Shown in pieces: positions 41,020 through 49,030 of a stretch of DNA of 64,000 bases; the stretch's first letter is position 1, and each line of letters begins with the position of its first letter. The position numbers were made by a program, and so were the translations under genes. The notes beneath the pieces were generated by a model. The model made no database searches. It saw nothing but the letters and a program-made list of their open reading frames with translations, and was not told where the DNA came from. The DNA comes from Variovorax boronicumulans (GTDB lineage: Bacteria > Pseudomonadota > Gammaproteobacteria > Burkholderiales > Burkholderiaceae_C): assembly GCF_019352895.1 (NCBI RefSeq), contig NZ_JAAAFX010000004.1:62001-126000 (forward strand), read 5' to 3'.

Positions 41020-41490
41020 TCAACGGGATGCCGGCGGCATCAGGTATTTCTCGACGGTGAGGACGTTGCCGCGCAGCGGATGGCGCTGGTAGTGCTGGCG
41101 GTCGGACAGCTGCCGGATCAGGTGCACGCCCAGGCCGCCCGGCACCCTTGCCTCGGCCGCCGCGGCGGTCTCGACCGGGGCGACCGACAGCGGGTCGAAG
41201 GGTCGTCCCTGGTCCTCGACGCTCAGCACGATGCGGCGCGGGCCGCCGTCGCGCACCATGCGGACCTCGAGCGCCATCGGGCCGCCCTGACCTGCCGGAT
41301 AGGCGTGGTGCATGACGTTGACGCAGGCTTCCTCGGCGATGAGCCGAAGGTCGTGGCGCGCCGGCTCGTCGATCTGCTCGCGACGGCACACGGCGGCCAC
41401 CAGGCCCAGCAGCAAGGGCAGCCTGGCCAGCGTCGCGTCGCAGGCGATGCGATCGGACGCGCCCGCGGGTCCGGTGCGGGGGGCCGTCAT
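41020..41490 (-). CDS. RsbW-like serine kinase/anti-sigma factor
   Basis: A 156-residue GHKL-type ATPase. The N box is RLIAEEACVNVMHHAYPAGQ, the G1 box VLSVEDQGRPFDP and the G2 part VPGGLGVHLIRQLSDR. This is the RsbW/SpoIIAB type that phosphorylates the STAS protein and sequesters a target. No sigma factor gene is present, so the output protein is unknown. The start ATG at 41,490 overlaps the end of the upstream histidine kinase gene, and the STAS gene follows five bases after its stop. Confidence 0.9.
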   Translation of the reverse strand: MTAPRTGPAGASDRIACDATLARLPLLLGLVAAVCRREQIDEPARHDLRLIAEEACVNVMHHAYPAGQGGPMALEVRMVRDGGPRRIVLSVEDQGRPFDPLSVAPVETAAAAEARVPGGLGVHLIRQLSDRQHYQRHPLRGNVLTVEKYLMPPASR

Positions 41491-42911
41491 GCGACGCCTC
41501 CGGATCGGGGGCCGGACGCGTCGTCTCTCGGCCTGCCGGGCTGCGGCAGCCAGACGCTGAAGCAGGAGCCCGCGCCGGGCGTGCTGCGGACCGTGATGTC
41601 GCCGCCCATCAGGCGGCACAGGCGGCGGCTGATCGCCAGGCCCAGGCCGCTGCCGCCGAAGGCACGCGTGCTGCCCTCGTCGGCCTGCAGGAAGGGCTGG
41701 AACAGCCGGTCGATCTCCCCGGACGTGAGGCCGATGCCGGTGTCCTCGACATCGAAGCGCACGTCCCGATCGCCGGCTGGCCGCTCATGCACCGACACAT
41801 GCAGCCGCACGTGGCCGTGGGTCGTGAACTTGGCCGCGTTCGACACCAGCGCGATCAGCACCTGCCGCAGGCGCTGCGCATCCACATGGATCAGCGCCAG
41901 GCCCGGCGCCACGTCGACCTGCAGGCGATTGCCGTTGGCGCCCAGCAGCGGCTGCACGGCGGCCTCGACCGAGGCCAGCAGGCCGCGCAGGTCGCAGTCC
42001 TCGGGGTGGAGCTGGAGCTTGTCGGCGTCGAGCCGGGTCAGGTCCAGCACGGCGTTGATCATCGACAGCAGTTCCTTCGCCGCATGCTTGATGCGCCCCA
42101 GATCGGCCCGCGCCGCCGGGGGCGTGCTGTCGGCCAGTTCCTCGTCGAGCAGTTCGGCATAGCCGATCACGGCATTGAGCGGCGTTCGCAGCTCGTGGCT
42201 CATGTTCGCCAGGAAGGCGCTCTTGGCCTTGTGGGCCTGCTCCGCCAGCTGCCGCGCCTGTTCGAGATGCACGGCCTGGGCCTCGATCTCGCGGTTGCGC
42301 TCCTCCAATGCGGCGCGCGCCCTGGCGGTGCGCAGCGATTCGGAGTGCACCGCGTGGCCGAAGAGCGACAGGTAGAGCATCGCCGCCGCGGCCGACAGCG
42401 CGATGGTCAGCAGCGAGGTGTCGGGTCGCACTTCGAAGCCGGTGGCGGCGGCCCCCGCCACCACCCCCAGGCCCATGGCCAGCAGGCCGCGCAACGCATG
42501 CCGCACACCACCCGACCCGACGTTGGAGGCGTGCATCGCGCCGCCCAGCGCGACGATGATCCAGAGATTGAAGCCCGAGAGGCCGCCGTAGGCACCGATG
42601 AGGAATGAATCGACGAGCAGCGCGCGCATCTCGCTGCGCCGGCTGTCGACGGCCCGGCAGCTCAGCCGGTAGGCCACATGCGGCCAGGCCAGCATGACCA
42701 CCAGCGCACACCACAGCGCCGCCGGCGGGCGCGTGGTGAAGACCGAGCCGAGCAGCAGCGCGGCGGCCAGGTGGGCGCCGATGCGCACCGGGTAGTTCAC
42801 CCGGACCCCGCCGTAGAGATGTCGTTGCCTGGGTGACGCCCTGCCGTCCGCGCCCGGCGCTTCCGGCACCCTGTCGACGCCCGCCACAGGCAGGCCAGGC
42901 GACGCCGTCAC
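41487..42911 (-). CDS. MASE2-domain sensor histidine kinase (first)
   Basis: A 474-residue membrane sensor kinase starting with GTG at 42,911. An N-terminal MASE2-type domain (YPVRIGAHLAAALLLGSVFT, ALVVMLAWPHVAYRLSCRAV) has about five transmembrane segments. A coiled linker leads to the HisKA domain with SHELRTPLNAVIGYAELLDE, then the ATPase boxes VSNAAKFTTHG, DTGIGLTSGE and GGSGLGLAISRRLCRLMGGD. The gene starts in a GTGA overlap with the receiver gene and ends in an ATGA-type overlap with the RsbW-like gene. It is a paralogue of the kinase at 43,269. Confidence 0.92.
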   Translation of the reverse strand: MTASPGLPVAGVDRVPEAPGADGRASPRQRHLYGGVRVNYPVRIGAHLAAALLLGSVFTTRPPAALWCALVVMLAWPHVAYRLSCRAVDSRRSEMRALLVDSFLIGAYGGLSGFNLWIIVALGGAMHASNVGSGGVRHALRGLLAMGLGVVAGAAATGFEVRPDTSLLTIALSAAAAMLYLSLFGHAVHSESLRTARARAALEERNREIEAQAVHLEQARQLAEQAHKAKSAFLANMSHELRTPLNAVIGYAELLDEELADSTPPAARADLGRIKHAAKELLSMINAVLDLTRLDADKLQLHPEDCDLRGLLASVEAAVQPLLGANGNRLQVDVAPGLALIHVDAQRLRQVLIALVSNAAKFTTHGHVRLHVSVHERPAGDRDVRFDVEDTGIGLTSGEIDRLFQPFLQADEGSTRAFGGSGLGLAISRRLCRLMGGDITVRSTPGAGSCFSVWLPQPGRPRDDASGPRSGGVA

Positions 42912-43267
42912 AGCAGTCCTTCGATCTTCGCCACCAGGCGCTCGAGGTCGATCGGCTTGGTGTCGAAATCGTCGCAGCCTGCGTCCAGCGCGCGCTGGCG
43001 GTCGCCCTCCATCGCGTGGGCGGTGAGCGCGATCACCGGGATCGATCGCAGATCCGGGATGGCCTTCAACCGGCGCGTGGCCTCCCAGCCGTCCATGATC
43101 GGCAGGCTCATGTCCATCAGGATCAGTGCCGGCCCGGCGCTCGCGGCCAGGCTCAGGGCTTGCGCGCCGTCGAGTGCCATCACCACCTCGTAGCCGCGCC
43201 GCCACAGCCGGCGGGACAGCATGTCCCGGTTGAGTTCGTTGTCCTCGACCAGCAGGATCTTCGGCAT
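42908..43267 (-). CDS. Single-domain response regulator
   Basis: A 119-residue CheY-like receiver. It begins MPKILLVEDNELNRDMLSRR, has the phospho-Asp in LILMDMSLPIMDGWEATRRL, and ends with VIALTAHAMEGDRQRALDAG and DDFDTKPIDLERLVAKIEG, where the conserved Thr and Lys are kept. There is no output domain, so it may relay phosphate between the two neighbouring kinases and the receiver-phosphatase. It lies one base after the upstream kinase and overlaps the downstream one. Confidence 0.94.
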   Translation of the reverse strand: MPKILLVEDNELNRDMLSRRLWRRGYEVVMALDGAQALSLAASAGPALILMDMSLPIMDGWEATRRLKAIPDLRSIPVIALTAHAMEGDRQRALDAGCDDFDTKPIDLERLVAKIEGLL

Positions 43268-43268
43268 G

Positions 43269-44678
43269 TCAATCCACGCGCTCTCTGGCGACGACCGGCA
43301 GTTGCGCGCGCACCGTCGCGCAGAACAGGCTGCCCGTGCCCGGCGTGCTGATGGCGCTCACGTCGCCGCCCAGCAGCCGACACAGGCGCCGGCTGATGGC
43401 CAGTCCCAACCCCGTGCCGCCGTACTTGCGCGTCGTCTCGGCATCGGCCTGCACGAAAGGCTGGAACAGCCGGCCCAGCTGCGAGGGCGTCATGCCGATC
43501 CCGGTGTCGCTGACCTCGAAGACCACCGTGGGCTCGCCACGCGCGTCGAGACCGCCGGCGGCCGCGATCACGATCGCGCCGTCGCTGGTGAACTTGGCCG
43601 CATTCGACACCAGGTTGATCAGCACCTGGCGCAGCTTCGTCAGGTCGGACTGCAGCGGGCCCAGGCCCGGCGCGCGGTAGACCTGCAGGCTGTTGCGGTT
43701 GACGGCCACCAGCGGCTGGGTGGTCGAGACCACCTGGTCCAGCAGTTCGGCCAGGTCGAAGGACTCGACGTGCAGCTCCATCCTGTCGGCCTCGATCTTT
43801 GAGAGGTCGAGCACGTCGTTGATCATCTGCAGCAGATGCCGCGCGGCCCCCTTGATGCGGCCCAGGTCGGCCAGCGGGGCGGCGTGGTCGCCGCGCGCCG
43901 CGAAGTCCTCCTCCAGCATCTCGGTGTAGCCGATCACCGCATTGAGCGGCGTGCGCAACTCGTGACTCATGTTGGCCAGAAAGGTGCTTTTGGTGAGGTT
44001 GGCCGTCTCGGCCTGCTCACGGGCCCGCTCGGCGATCGTCCGGGCCTGCTCCGCGGCGACCCTGGCCAGCTCGAGGTCGGCCTTCTGCTGCTCGATGACC
44101 TGGTTGCGCGCGTGAACGGCGCGCTTGGCGCGGATGGCCTGGCGCGTCTGGAAATGGGAGGCCAGGCCGAAGGCGGCCGTGTAGGTGACGACGGCCAGCG
44201 CCGTCATCGCCTGCGCCAGCAGCGGAACCGGCAACACCTCGAAGCCGGTGTGCAGTCCCGCGCCCAGGATGCCCAGCACGAAGCACCCGGCCCCCATCAG
44301 GCCCAGCCGCAGCCCGCCGATGCTCAGATTGGCGGCGTTGATGGCGGTGAAGGACACCACGCAGATCCACGGGTCCAGGCCGGTCAGCGACGTGAACACG
44401 CCCATGAGGACGCTGTCGACCAGCAGGTTGCGCCGCTCGGCCGCCTTGCTGTCGCGCGCACGGCTCGCGACCTGATAGGCCAGGTGCGGCCACAGCAAGG
44501 CGATGCCGCACATCAGCACCACGACGCCGATGGGCATGGCCCGCAGTTGCAGCACCGCCAGCGCCACGGCGCCGAAGAATCCGTGCCCGACCACGCGCAG
44601 CCCGTAGTCCAGGCGCACGGTCGGGTGCACGCGCTGCGGTGCGCGCGGGAAAGGCAGGTCGTGCGAGGCGGTGTTCAA
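43269..44678 (-). CDS. MASE2-domain sensor histidine kinase (second)
   Basis: A 469-residue kinase starting with TTG at 44,678, although the start is uncertain because the ribosome-binding site is poor. MASE2 segment: LDYGLRVVGHGFFGAVALAV, VVVLMCGIALLWPHLAYQVA and further membrane helices to about residue 180. The kinase core has SHELRTPLNAVIGYTEMLEE, then LVSNAAKFTSDG, SDTGIGMTPSQLGRLFQPFV and GGTGLGLAISRRLCRLLGGD. It is the first gene of the signalling operon; a palindrome at 44,828 lies 150 bases upstream. Confidence 0.92.
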   Translation of the reverse strand: MNTASHDLPFPRAPQRVHPTVRLDYGLRVVGHGFFGAVALAVLQLRAMPIGVVVLMCGIALLWPHLAYQVASRARDSKAAERRNLLVDSVLMGVFTSLTGLDPWICVVSFTAINAANLSIGGLRLGLMGAGCFVLGILGAGLHTGFEVLPVPLLAQAMTALAVVTYTAAFGLASHFQTRQAIRAKRAVHARNQVIEQQKADLELARVAAEQARTIAERAREQAETANLTKSTFLANMSHELRTPLNAVIGYTEMLEEDFAARGDHAAPLADLGRIKGAARHLLQMINDVLDLSKIEADRMELHVESFDLAELLDQVVSTTQPLVAVNRNSLQVYRAPGLGPLQSDLTKLRQVLINLVSNAAKFTSDGAIVIAAAGGLDARGEPTVVFEVSDTGIGMTPSQLGRLFQPFVQADAETTRKYGGTGLGLAISRRLCRLLGGDVSAISTPGTGSLFCATVRAQLPVVARERVD

Positions 44679-45068
44679 GAAAAAACTCTGTGCGGATCGG
44701 CGGGATGGCGTCTTGGGGGTGCCGCTCAGAACCTGCGAATGCGGTTCGTCCGGCGCTCACTCTCCCCTCGAGCCCACGCAATTGCGACCCGGCATGGCCC
44801 TGGGCGTGTGGTGGGGCGGCCGGATTTTAATACGTATTACTTTTGGTTGGCAAAGTTGTTTTTTTCGGCTTGAAGCACGCGGGAAGGGCTGGCGCAAAAC
44901 GCGCCGGACAAGACCGGTCGGCCGCATGCATCGGCTCTCGGGGGGCGCGCAGCGCAAGGGGTATCGGCTGGAGCGCGGACACGCGGACATAGGGGCGTCG
45001 CAGGCCGCGAAAAGCGGCATGCGATGGCGGCTGCGGTGGCCCCGACAGCGCCGAGCCTGGCCCGTCGC
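44679..45068. other. Intergenic region with a 12-bp palindrome
   Basis: About 390 bases with no convincing gene between the signalling operon start and the TctC gene end. The perfect palindrome TAATACGTATTA is at 44,828-44,839 in a short AT-rich island that is the best candidate promoter region. Its AAT-N-CG-N-ATT core recurs at 46,125 next to the LacI gene. The rest is GC-rich and featureless to my reading. Confidence 0.5.
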
Positions 45069-46058
45069 CTACAGCGGCTCGATGCGCGCGGCCGCTGCCA
45101 AGGCCTGCAGCTTCACGACGTCCGTCGCGTAGAAGCGTGCAGCGTCGGCGAGGGACATCGGTGACGGGACGCTCCCCCCCGCGACATCGATGGCCTTGCG
45201 GACGTCCGGGTGATCCAGCGCGTCCGCGACCACCTTGTGCAGCTGCTGGCTGACACCTTCGCTCGTTACAGCCGGGATCAGCAGGCCGACCCAGATGCCG
45301 GGCCGGCCGAAGGCGGGGGCCGACCGGCTTTCGTCGAAGGTCGGGGCGACAGGGAAGCGCCCGAGGCGCCGCGCGGACGTGACGCCCAGCACCTTCATCC
45401 GGCCGCCGGCGACCATGCTGCCCAGCAGCGCATCCACGGGCAGCATGGTGAAGTCGATCACCCCGCCCTGCAGGTCCGTCAGCAGCGGCACGCCGCCGCG
45501 GTAGGGCACGTGCATGGCCCGCGCACCCGTGGCCCAGAGCAGCTTCTGCGTCACCAGGTGGAACAGGGAACCCTGCCCCGTGCTGCCGTAGCTCAGCGGC
45601 CGGCCGACGCCCTCGCGCGACAAGGCGACGAGTTCGTCCAGGTTGTCGGCGGGCAGGTCGCTGCGCGCATACAGCGCCAGCGGCGAATCGTTGAGCAAAC
45701 CCAGGAGCCGGAAATCGCTGGCCTTGTACCGGACCGCGCGCAGGGTCAGCGGCGCCAGCACGGTCTCGGAGGGCGATCCGACGAAGAGCGTGGAACCATC
45801 GGGCGCGGCCGCCAGCAGCCGATGGGCGGCAATGGAGCCGCTGGCCCCGGCGATGTTCTCGACCACCGCGACGCGCCCCAAGCCGCGCCCGAGCGCGGGC
45901 GCGACGGCGCGCGCAAAGACATCCGTGATGCCACCGGCGGGCTGCGCGACAAGAAGGGTGAGGTGGCCGGCACGGGATTGGGCATGAAGGGACGGCGTGG
46001 CCACGAGCGACGATGCGCTCAGCCCCGACAGGGTGAACGCACGACGTGAGATGTTCAT
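45069..46058 (-). CDS. TctC/Bug-family periplasmic binding protein (Tat-type signal)
   Basis: A 329-residue binding protein of the Bug (Bordetella uptake gene) family. The signal peptide MNISRRAFTLSGLSASSLVA carries the twin-arginine motif SRRAFTL. The body has LLVAQPAGGITDVFARAVAP, VVENIAGASGSIAAHRLLAA, DGSTLFVGSPS, and VPYRGGVPLLTDLQGGVIDF, as in carboxylate-binding family members. Such proteins deliver organic acids to tripartite tricarboxylate transporters. No transporter genes adjoin. It is divergent from a LacI-type regulator that probably controls it. Confidence 0.92.
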   Translation of the reverse strand: MNISRRAFTLSGLSASSLVATPSLHAQSRAGHLTLLVAQPAGGITDVFARAVAPALGRGLGRVAVVENIAGASGSIAAHRLLAAAPDGSTLFVGSPSETVLAPLTLRAVRYKASDFRLLGLLNDSPLALYARSDLPADNLDELVALSREGVGRPLSYGSTGQGSLFHLVTQKLLWATGARAMHVPYRGGVPLLTDLQGGVIDFTMLPVDALLGSMVAGGRMKVLGVTSARRLGRFPVAPTFDESRSAPAFGRPGIWVGLLIPAVTSEGVSQQLHKVVADALDHPDVRKAIDVAGGSVPSPMSLADAARFYATDVVKLQALAAAARIEPL

Positions 46059-46122
46059 GGAGAAATCCTCGTTCTTGCGGGCATCATCCCATCCGAGGCC
46101 ACGACGCTCACATCGAGCGCAC

Positions 46123-46138
46123 CATAATGCGAATTATG
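46123..46138. promoter_or_regulatory. Putative LacI-type operator between tctC and lacI-like genes
   Basis: The sequence CATAATGCGAATTATG is an inverted repeat (CATAAT/ATTATG) centred on CG, typical of LacI-family operators, 15 bases before the regulator ATG. Its core, AAT-N-CG-N-ATT, is shared with the palindrome at 44,828. It probably mediates autoregulation and control of the divergent binding protein gene. Confidence 0.5.
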
Positions 46139-46152
46139 GATTGATATTCAGC

Positions 46153-47247
46153 ATGAAGAATCCAAAAACCAGCACCCCCAAGGCCGCCGCGCCCCCTGCT
46201 GCGCCGGCCGCTACCGGCGGCAAGCCCAAGCCGCCGCGCACGCCGACCCGACGTCCCACGCAGCGCGACATCGCCGTCGCCACGGGCATGTCGCAGACCG
46301 CCGTGTCCCTGGTGCTCAATCGCGTGGAGCCCTGCACGGTGTCCGAAGACGCGCGCCAACGCATCCTGCAGGCCGCGCAACGGCTCGGCTATGTGCCCAA
46401 CCGGATGGCCCGCAATCTGCAGTCCGCGCGCACGCACACGCTGGCCTGCATCGTGCCGGACATCACGAACCCGACCTATCCGGCGCTGATACGGGGCTTC
46501 CAGTCCGCCGCCGATGCGGCCGGATACGACACCATGATCTTCGACACCGACGGCACGCCCGAGCGCGAACGCCGGGCGCTCCAGTGGCTCGCGCAGGGAC
46601 ATGTCGACGGCGTGCTGGCGACGTTCTTCCACGTCGACGAAGCCGAGTTGCTCGAGACCGTGCGCGGCGGCATGGCCATCGTCCAGGTGGTGAGCCAGGC
46701 CTACAAGCCGTCGGGCGAGATCGACAAGGTCTACATCGACAACGCGGCGGCGGCGAAGGCCATGACGCAGGTGCTGATCGACAAGGGGCACGAGCGCATC
46801 GCCATGCTGTCCTGCCCGATGGGGCCGGGTGCGGAGCGCCAACGCGGCTTCCAGGCAGCGATGCGAAAGGCCAGGCTGTCCCCCTGCTTCATCGCGGTCG
46901 ACGATTTCACGCAGGCCGCGGGCGCGCGCGCCATGGCGGCCGAACTCGCCGGCGACTTTCCCTACAGCGCGGTGTTCGCGGCCAACGACCTGCTGGCCAT
47001 CGGTGCCATGGCCGCGCTGCGCACGGCGGGACGACGCATTCCCGAGGACGTCGCGGTGGCCGGCTTCGACGACATCCCGGCCGCGCAGTTGCTGCTTCCG
47101 GCACTGACCACCGTGCGCCGATCCGAGCAGGCCATGGGCCGCTTCGCGGCCGATCTGCTGATCGCCCGCCTGGACGGCCCCGATGCGAACCGGCCCGGCC
47201 GTGGCTTCGAACAGCCGTTCCAGCTGGTCCTGCGCGATTCAGCCTGA
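46153..47247 (+). CDS. LacI-family transcriptional regulator
   Basis: A 364-residue regulator with a Lys/Pro/Ala-rich N-terminal extension of about 33 residues before the HTH (RPTQRDIAVATGMSQTAVSL, then VLNRVEPCTVSEDARQRILQ, AAQRLGYVPNRMARNLQSAR). The sugar-binding-type effector domain follows (LACIVPDITNPTYPALIRGF, VFAANDLLAIGAMAALRTAG, VAVAGFDDIPAAQLLLPALT). It is divergent from the TctC gene, with a CG-centred palindrome between them. The effector is unknown but probably an organic acid related to the binding protein's ligand. Confidence 0.92.
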   Translation: MKNPKTSTPKAAAPPAAPAATGGKPKPPRTPTRRPTQRDIAVATGMSQTAVSLVLNRVEPCTVSEDARQRILQAAQRLGYVPNRMARNLQSARTHTLACIVPDITNPTYPALIRGFQSAADAAGYDTMIFDTDGTPERERRALQWLAQGHVDGVLATFFHVDEAELLETVRGGMAIVQVVSQAYKPSGEIDKVYIDNAAAAKAMTQVLIDKGHERIAMLSCPMGPGAERQRGFQAAMRKARLSPCFIAVDDFTQAAGARAMAAELAGDFPYSAVFAANDLLAIGAMAALRTAGRRIPEDVAVAGFDDIPAAQLLLPALTTVRRSEQAMGRFAADLLIARLDGPDANRPGRGFEQPFQLVLRDSA

Positions 47248-47440
47248 GCCTCCGCCGCGTCGCCTGGCGACGGAGGCGGCGTGGCAGCGCCTTCGTCCCC
47301 GCAACACATCCGATTGCGTAAAGTCACCGAGGCTTTACAGCGCTGTCATCAAGACGGCCGCCTTGCCGGGCGAACATCTGTCGTCATCCTCGGTATTCGG
47401 CCGGCACGCGCCGGCGGATGTCGCAAGAACAGGAGAGCGC

Positions 47441-47905
47441 ATGACATCCATTGCAACACCCCTGGGGGCCCCATCGCCTGCAGGCCAGGCGCCGGCGTCC
47501 GACATGGCGATTCCCGCGCTGGTGGCGCAGGTCTATGAATCGGCGCCGATGGAAGCGCGCTGCCACCTGCTCGAAACGCTGCTCAAGCCGCTGGGCATCC
47601 TGTCTCTGGTGGCGATCGCCAACGGCGTCTTCGCGAAGATCCGCTTTCGCACGGCGGGGCACGAGCTCCGCGTGCGCGCCGACGACCTTCAGAACGTCCA
47701 TCCGGCCGACCTGGTGGCGCTGGTCCATCATGCCCAGCAGGTCAGCGTCGAGACCGTCGACAGCCTGGTGTCCCTGCTCACCAGCTCGGGCAGCGTGGCG
47801 AGCTCCTCGGCGGCAGCGCTGCTGATCGGTCTGCTGGTGCAACGCGCCTGGTCGCGGCGCAACGGGCGCGCCACATCGCTCGATACCTCCCTCGACCCGG
47901 AGTGA
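47441..47905 (+). CDS. Hypothetical protein with one hydrophobic segment
   Basis: A 154-residue protein starting at the ATG at 47,441, with AGGAG upstream. The N-terminal part is Ala/Pro-rich, and the centre (MEARCHLLETLLKPLGILSL, VAIANGVFAKIRFRTAGHEL) and the end (SLVSLLTSSGSVASSSAAAL, LIGLLVQRAWSRR) hold hydrophobic helices. A short region, DLQNVHPADLVALVHHAQQV, looks globular. The pattern is seen in uncharacterised Burkholderiales proteins; function unknown. Confidence 0.6.
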   Translation: MTSIATPLGAPSPAGQAPASDMAIPALVAQVYESAPMEARCHLLETLLKPLGILSLVAIANGVFAKIRFRTAGHELRVRADDLQNVHPADLVALVHHAQQVSVETVDSLVSLLTSSGSVASSSAAALLIGLLVQRAWSRRNGRATSLDTSLDPE

Positions 47906-47978
47906 GCGGGCCGCGTCACGCCGAGCTGGCCCGGCGCCGGCTTCGCGCGCGCGTCCCCGTACCTTCCTGCTTGCATCT

Positions 47979-48872
47979 TCAGCGTCGCAATGCACCGAGT
48001 GTTTTGAAGGCGTCCCGCACGCAGTCCGCCATCCGGTTCGCAAGGAAGCCGGCCGGAAAATGGTCGGACTTCACGCAGTAGCTGTGGAACTCCGTCTTCG
48101 CGGAGAACGCGATCTCACGCACGCCCGGCATGCGAAGCGAGCGTGACACCAGCGGGTTCACGATCGAGACGCCAAGCCCCTTCCCCACCATGGCGCAGAT
48201 GGTCGCGGCGTAGGGCGTCTCGATGGAAAGAACCCGCGTGTCGTTGACGAAATGGCGATCGATCGTGGCCCGGTTGAAGCTGCCCGAGGGCAGGGAGATG
48301 AAGTTCTCGCCGTCGAAATCGGCGGGCTTGAGCGTCTTGCGCGCGGCCAGCCGGTGCGCGCTGCCGACGATCGCCACGCCGCGCGCGGTGTGGATGCGTT
48401 CGTAGCGCAGGCCCGGCAGATCGGTGGGGATCGAGCAGAAGCCGATGTCGCAGAAGCCGCTCGCCGACCATTTGGCAACCACGTCGGAGCCGCCCATCTT
48501 GACCACGATCCGCACGTCCGGGAACGCGGCCCTGAACAGCCGGATGGCCTCCGGCAGCACGAACTCGGTGATCGACCCCACGGCCCCCACCCGCAGCAGC
48601 CCCGTGCCGCGCTGCAGGATCGACTCCGCGCTGCTGCCCAGCGACTCCAGGCCGATGAAGGCGCGCTCCACCTCTGTGTAGAAGGCCTCCGCCTCGGGGG
48701 TCGGGATCAGCCGGGTCCCGTTGCGCTGGAACAGCCCGAAGCCCACCTGGCGCTCCAGCAGTGCGATCCAGCGGCTCACGTTGGGCTGCGAGGTGTGAAG
48801 AAGACCCGCCGCCGTGGTCATGGAACGCGTCTTCATGACCGCACGGAAGGCCTCGACCTGCTTGAAGTTCAT
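47979..48872 (-). CDS. LysR-family transcriptional regulator
   Basis: A 297-residue LysR-type regulator. The winged HTH is at the N-terminus (MNFKQVEAFRAVMKTRSMTT, then AAGLLHTSQPNVSRWIALLE), followed by the periplasmic-binding-like effector domain (GLLRVGAVGSITEFVLPEAI, ENFISLPSGSFNRATIDRHF). It is divergent from the ArgH-like lyase gene 158 bases away, the usual LysR-target arrangement, so it probably activates the lyase-binding protein-porin operon in response to the substrate. Confidence 0.93.
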   Translation of the reverse strand: MNFKQVEAFRAVMKTRSMTTAAGLLHTSQPNVSRWIALLERQVGFGLFQRNGTRLIPTPEAEAFYTEVERAFIGLESLGSSAESILQRGTGLLRVGAVGSITEFVLPEAIRLFRAAFPDVRIVVKMGGSDVVAKWSASGFCDIGFCSIPTDLPGLRYERIHTARGVAIVGSAHRLAARKTLKPADFDGENFISLPSGSFNRATIDRHFVNDTRVLSIETPYAATICAMVGKGLGVSIVNPLVSRSLRMPGVREIAFSAKTEFHSYCVKSDHFPAGFLANRMADCVRDAFKTLGALRR

Positions 48873-49030
48873 CTCTGTCTCTCTGTGCCGGGGCGTTGGC
48901 TCGAACGCCGACCGATGGGCTTTCTCGATGCCCGACCAGCATATCAAAAATGCATCCGTCAAAGAGAAATGCTGATTTGACGCATGGCAGGCCCGGCAGG
49001 AGACTGAGGCCTTCTATACGAGACATAGCC

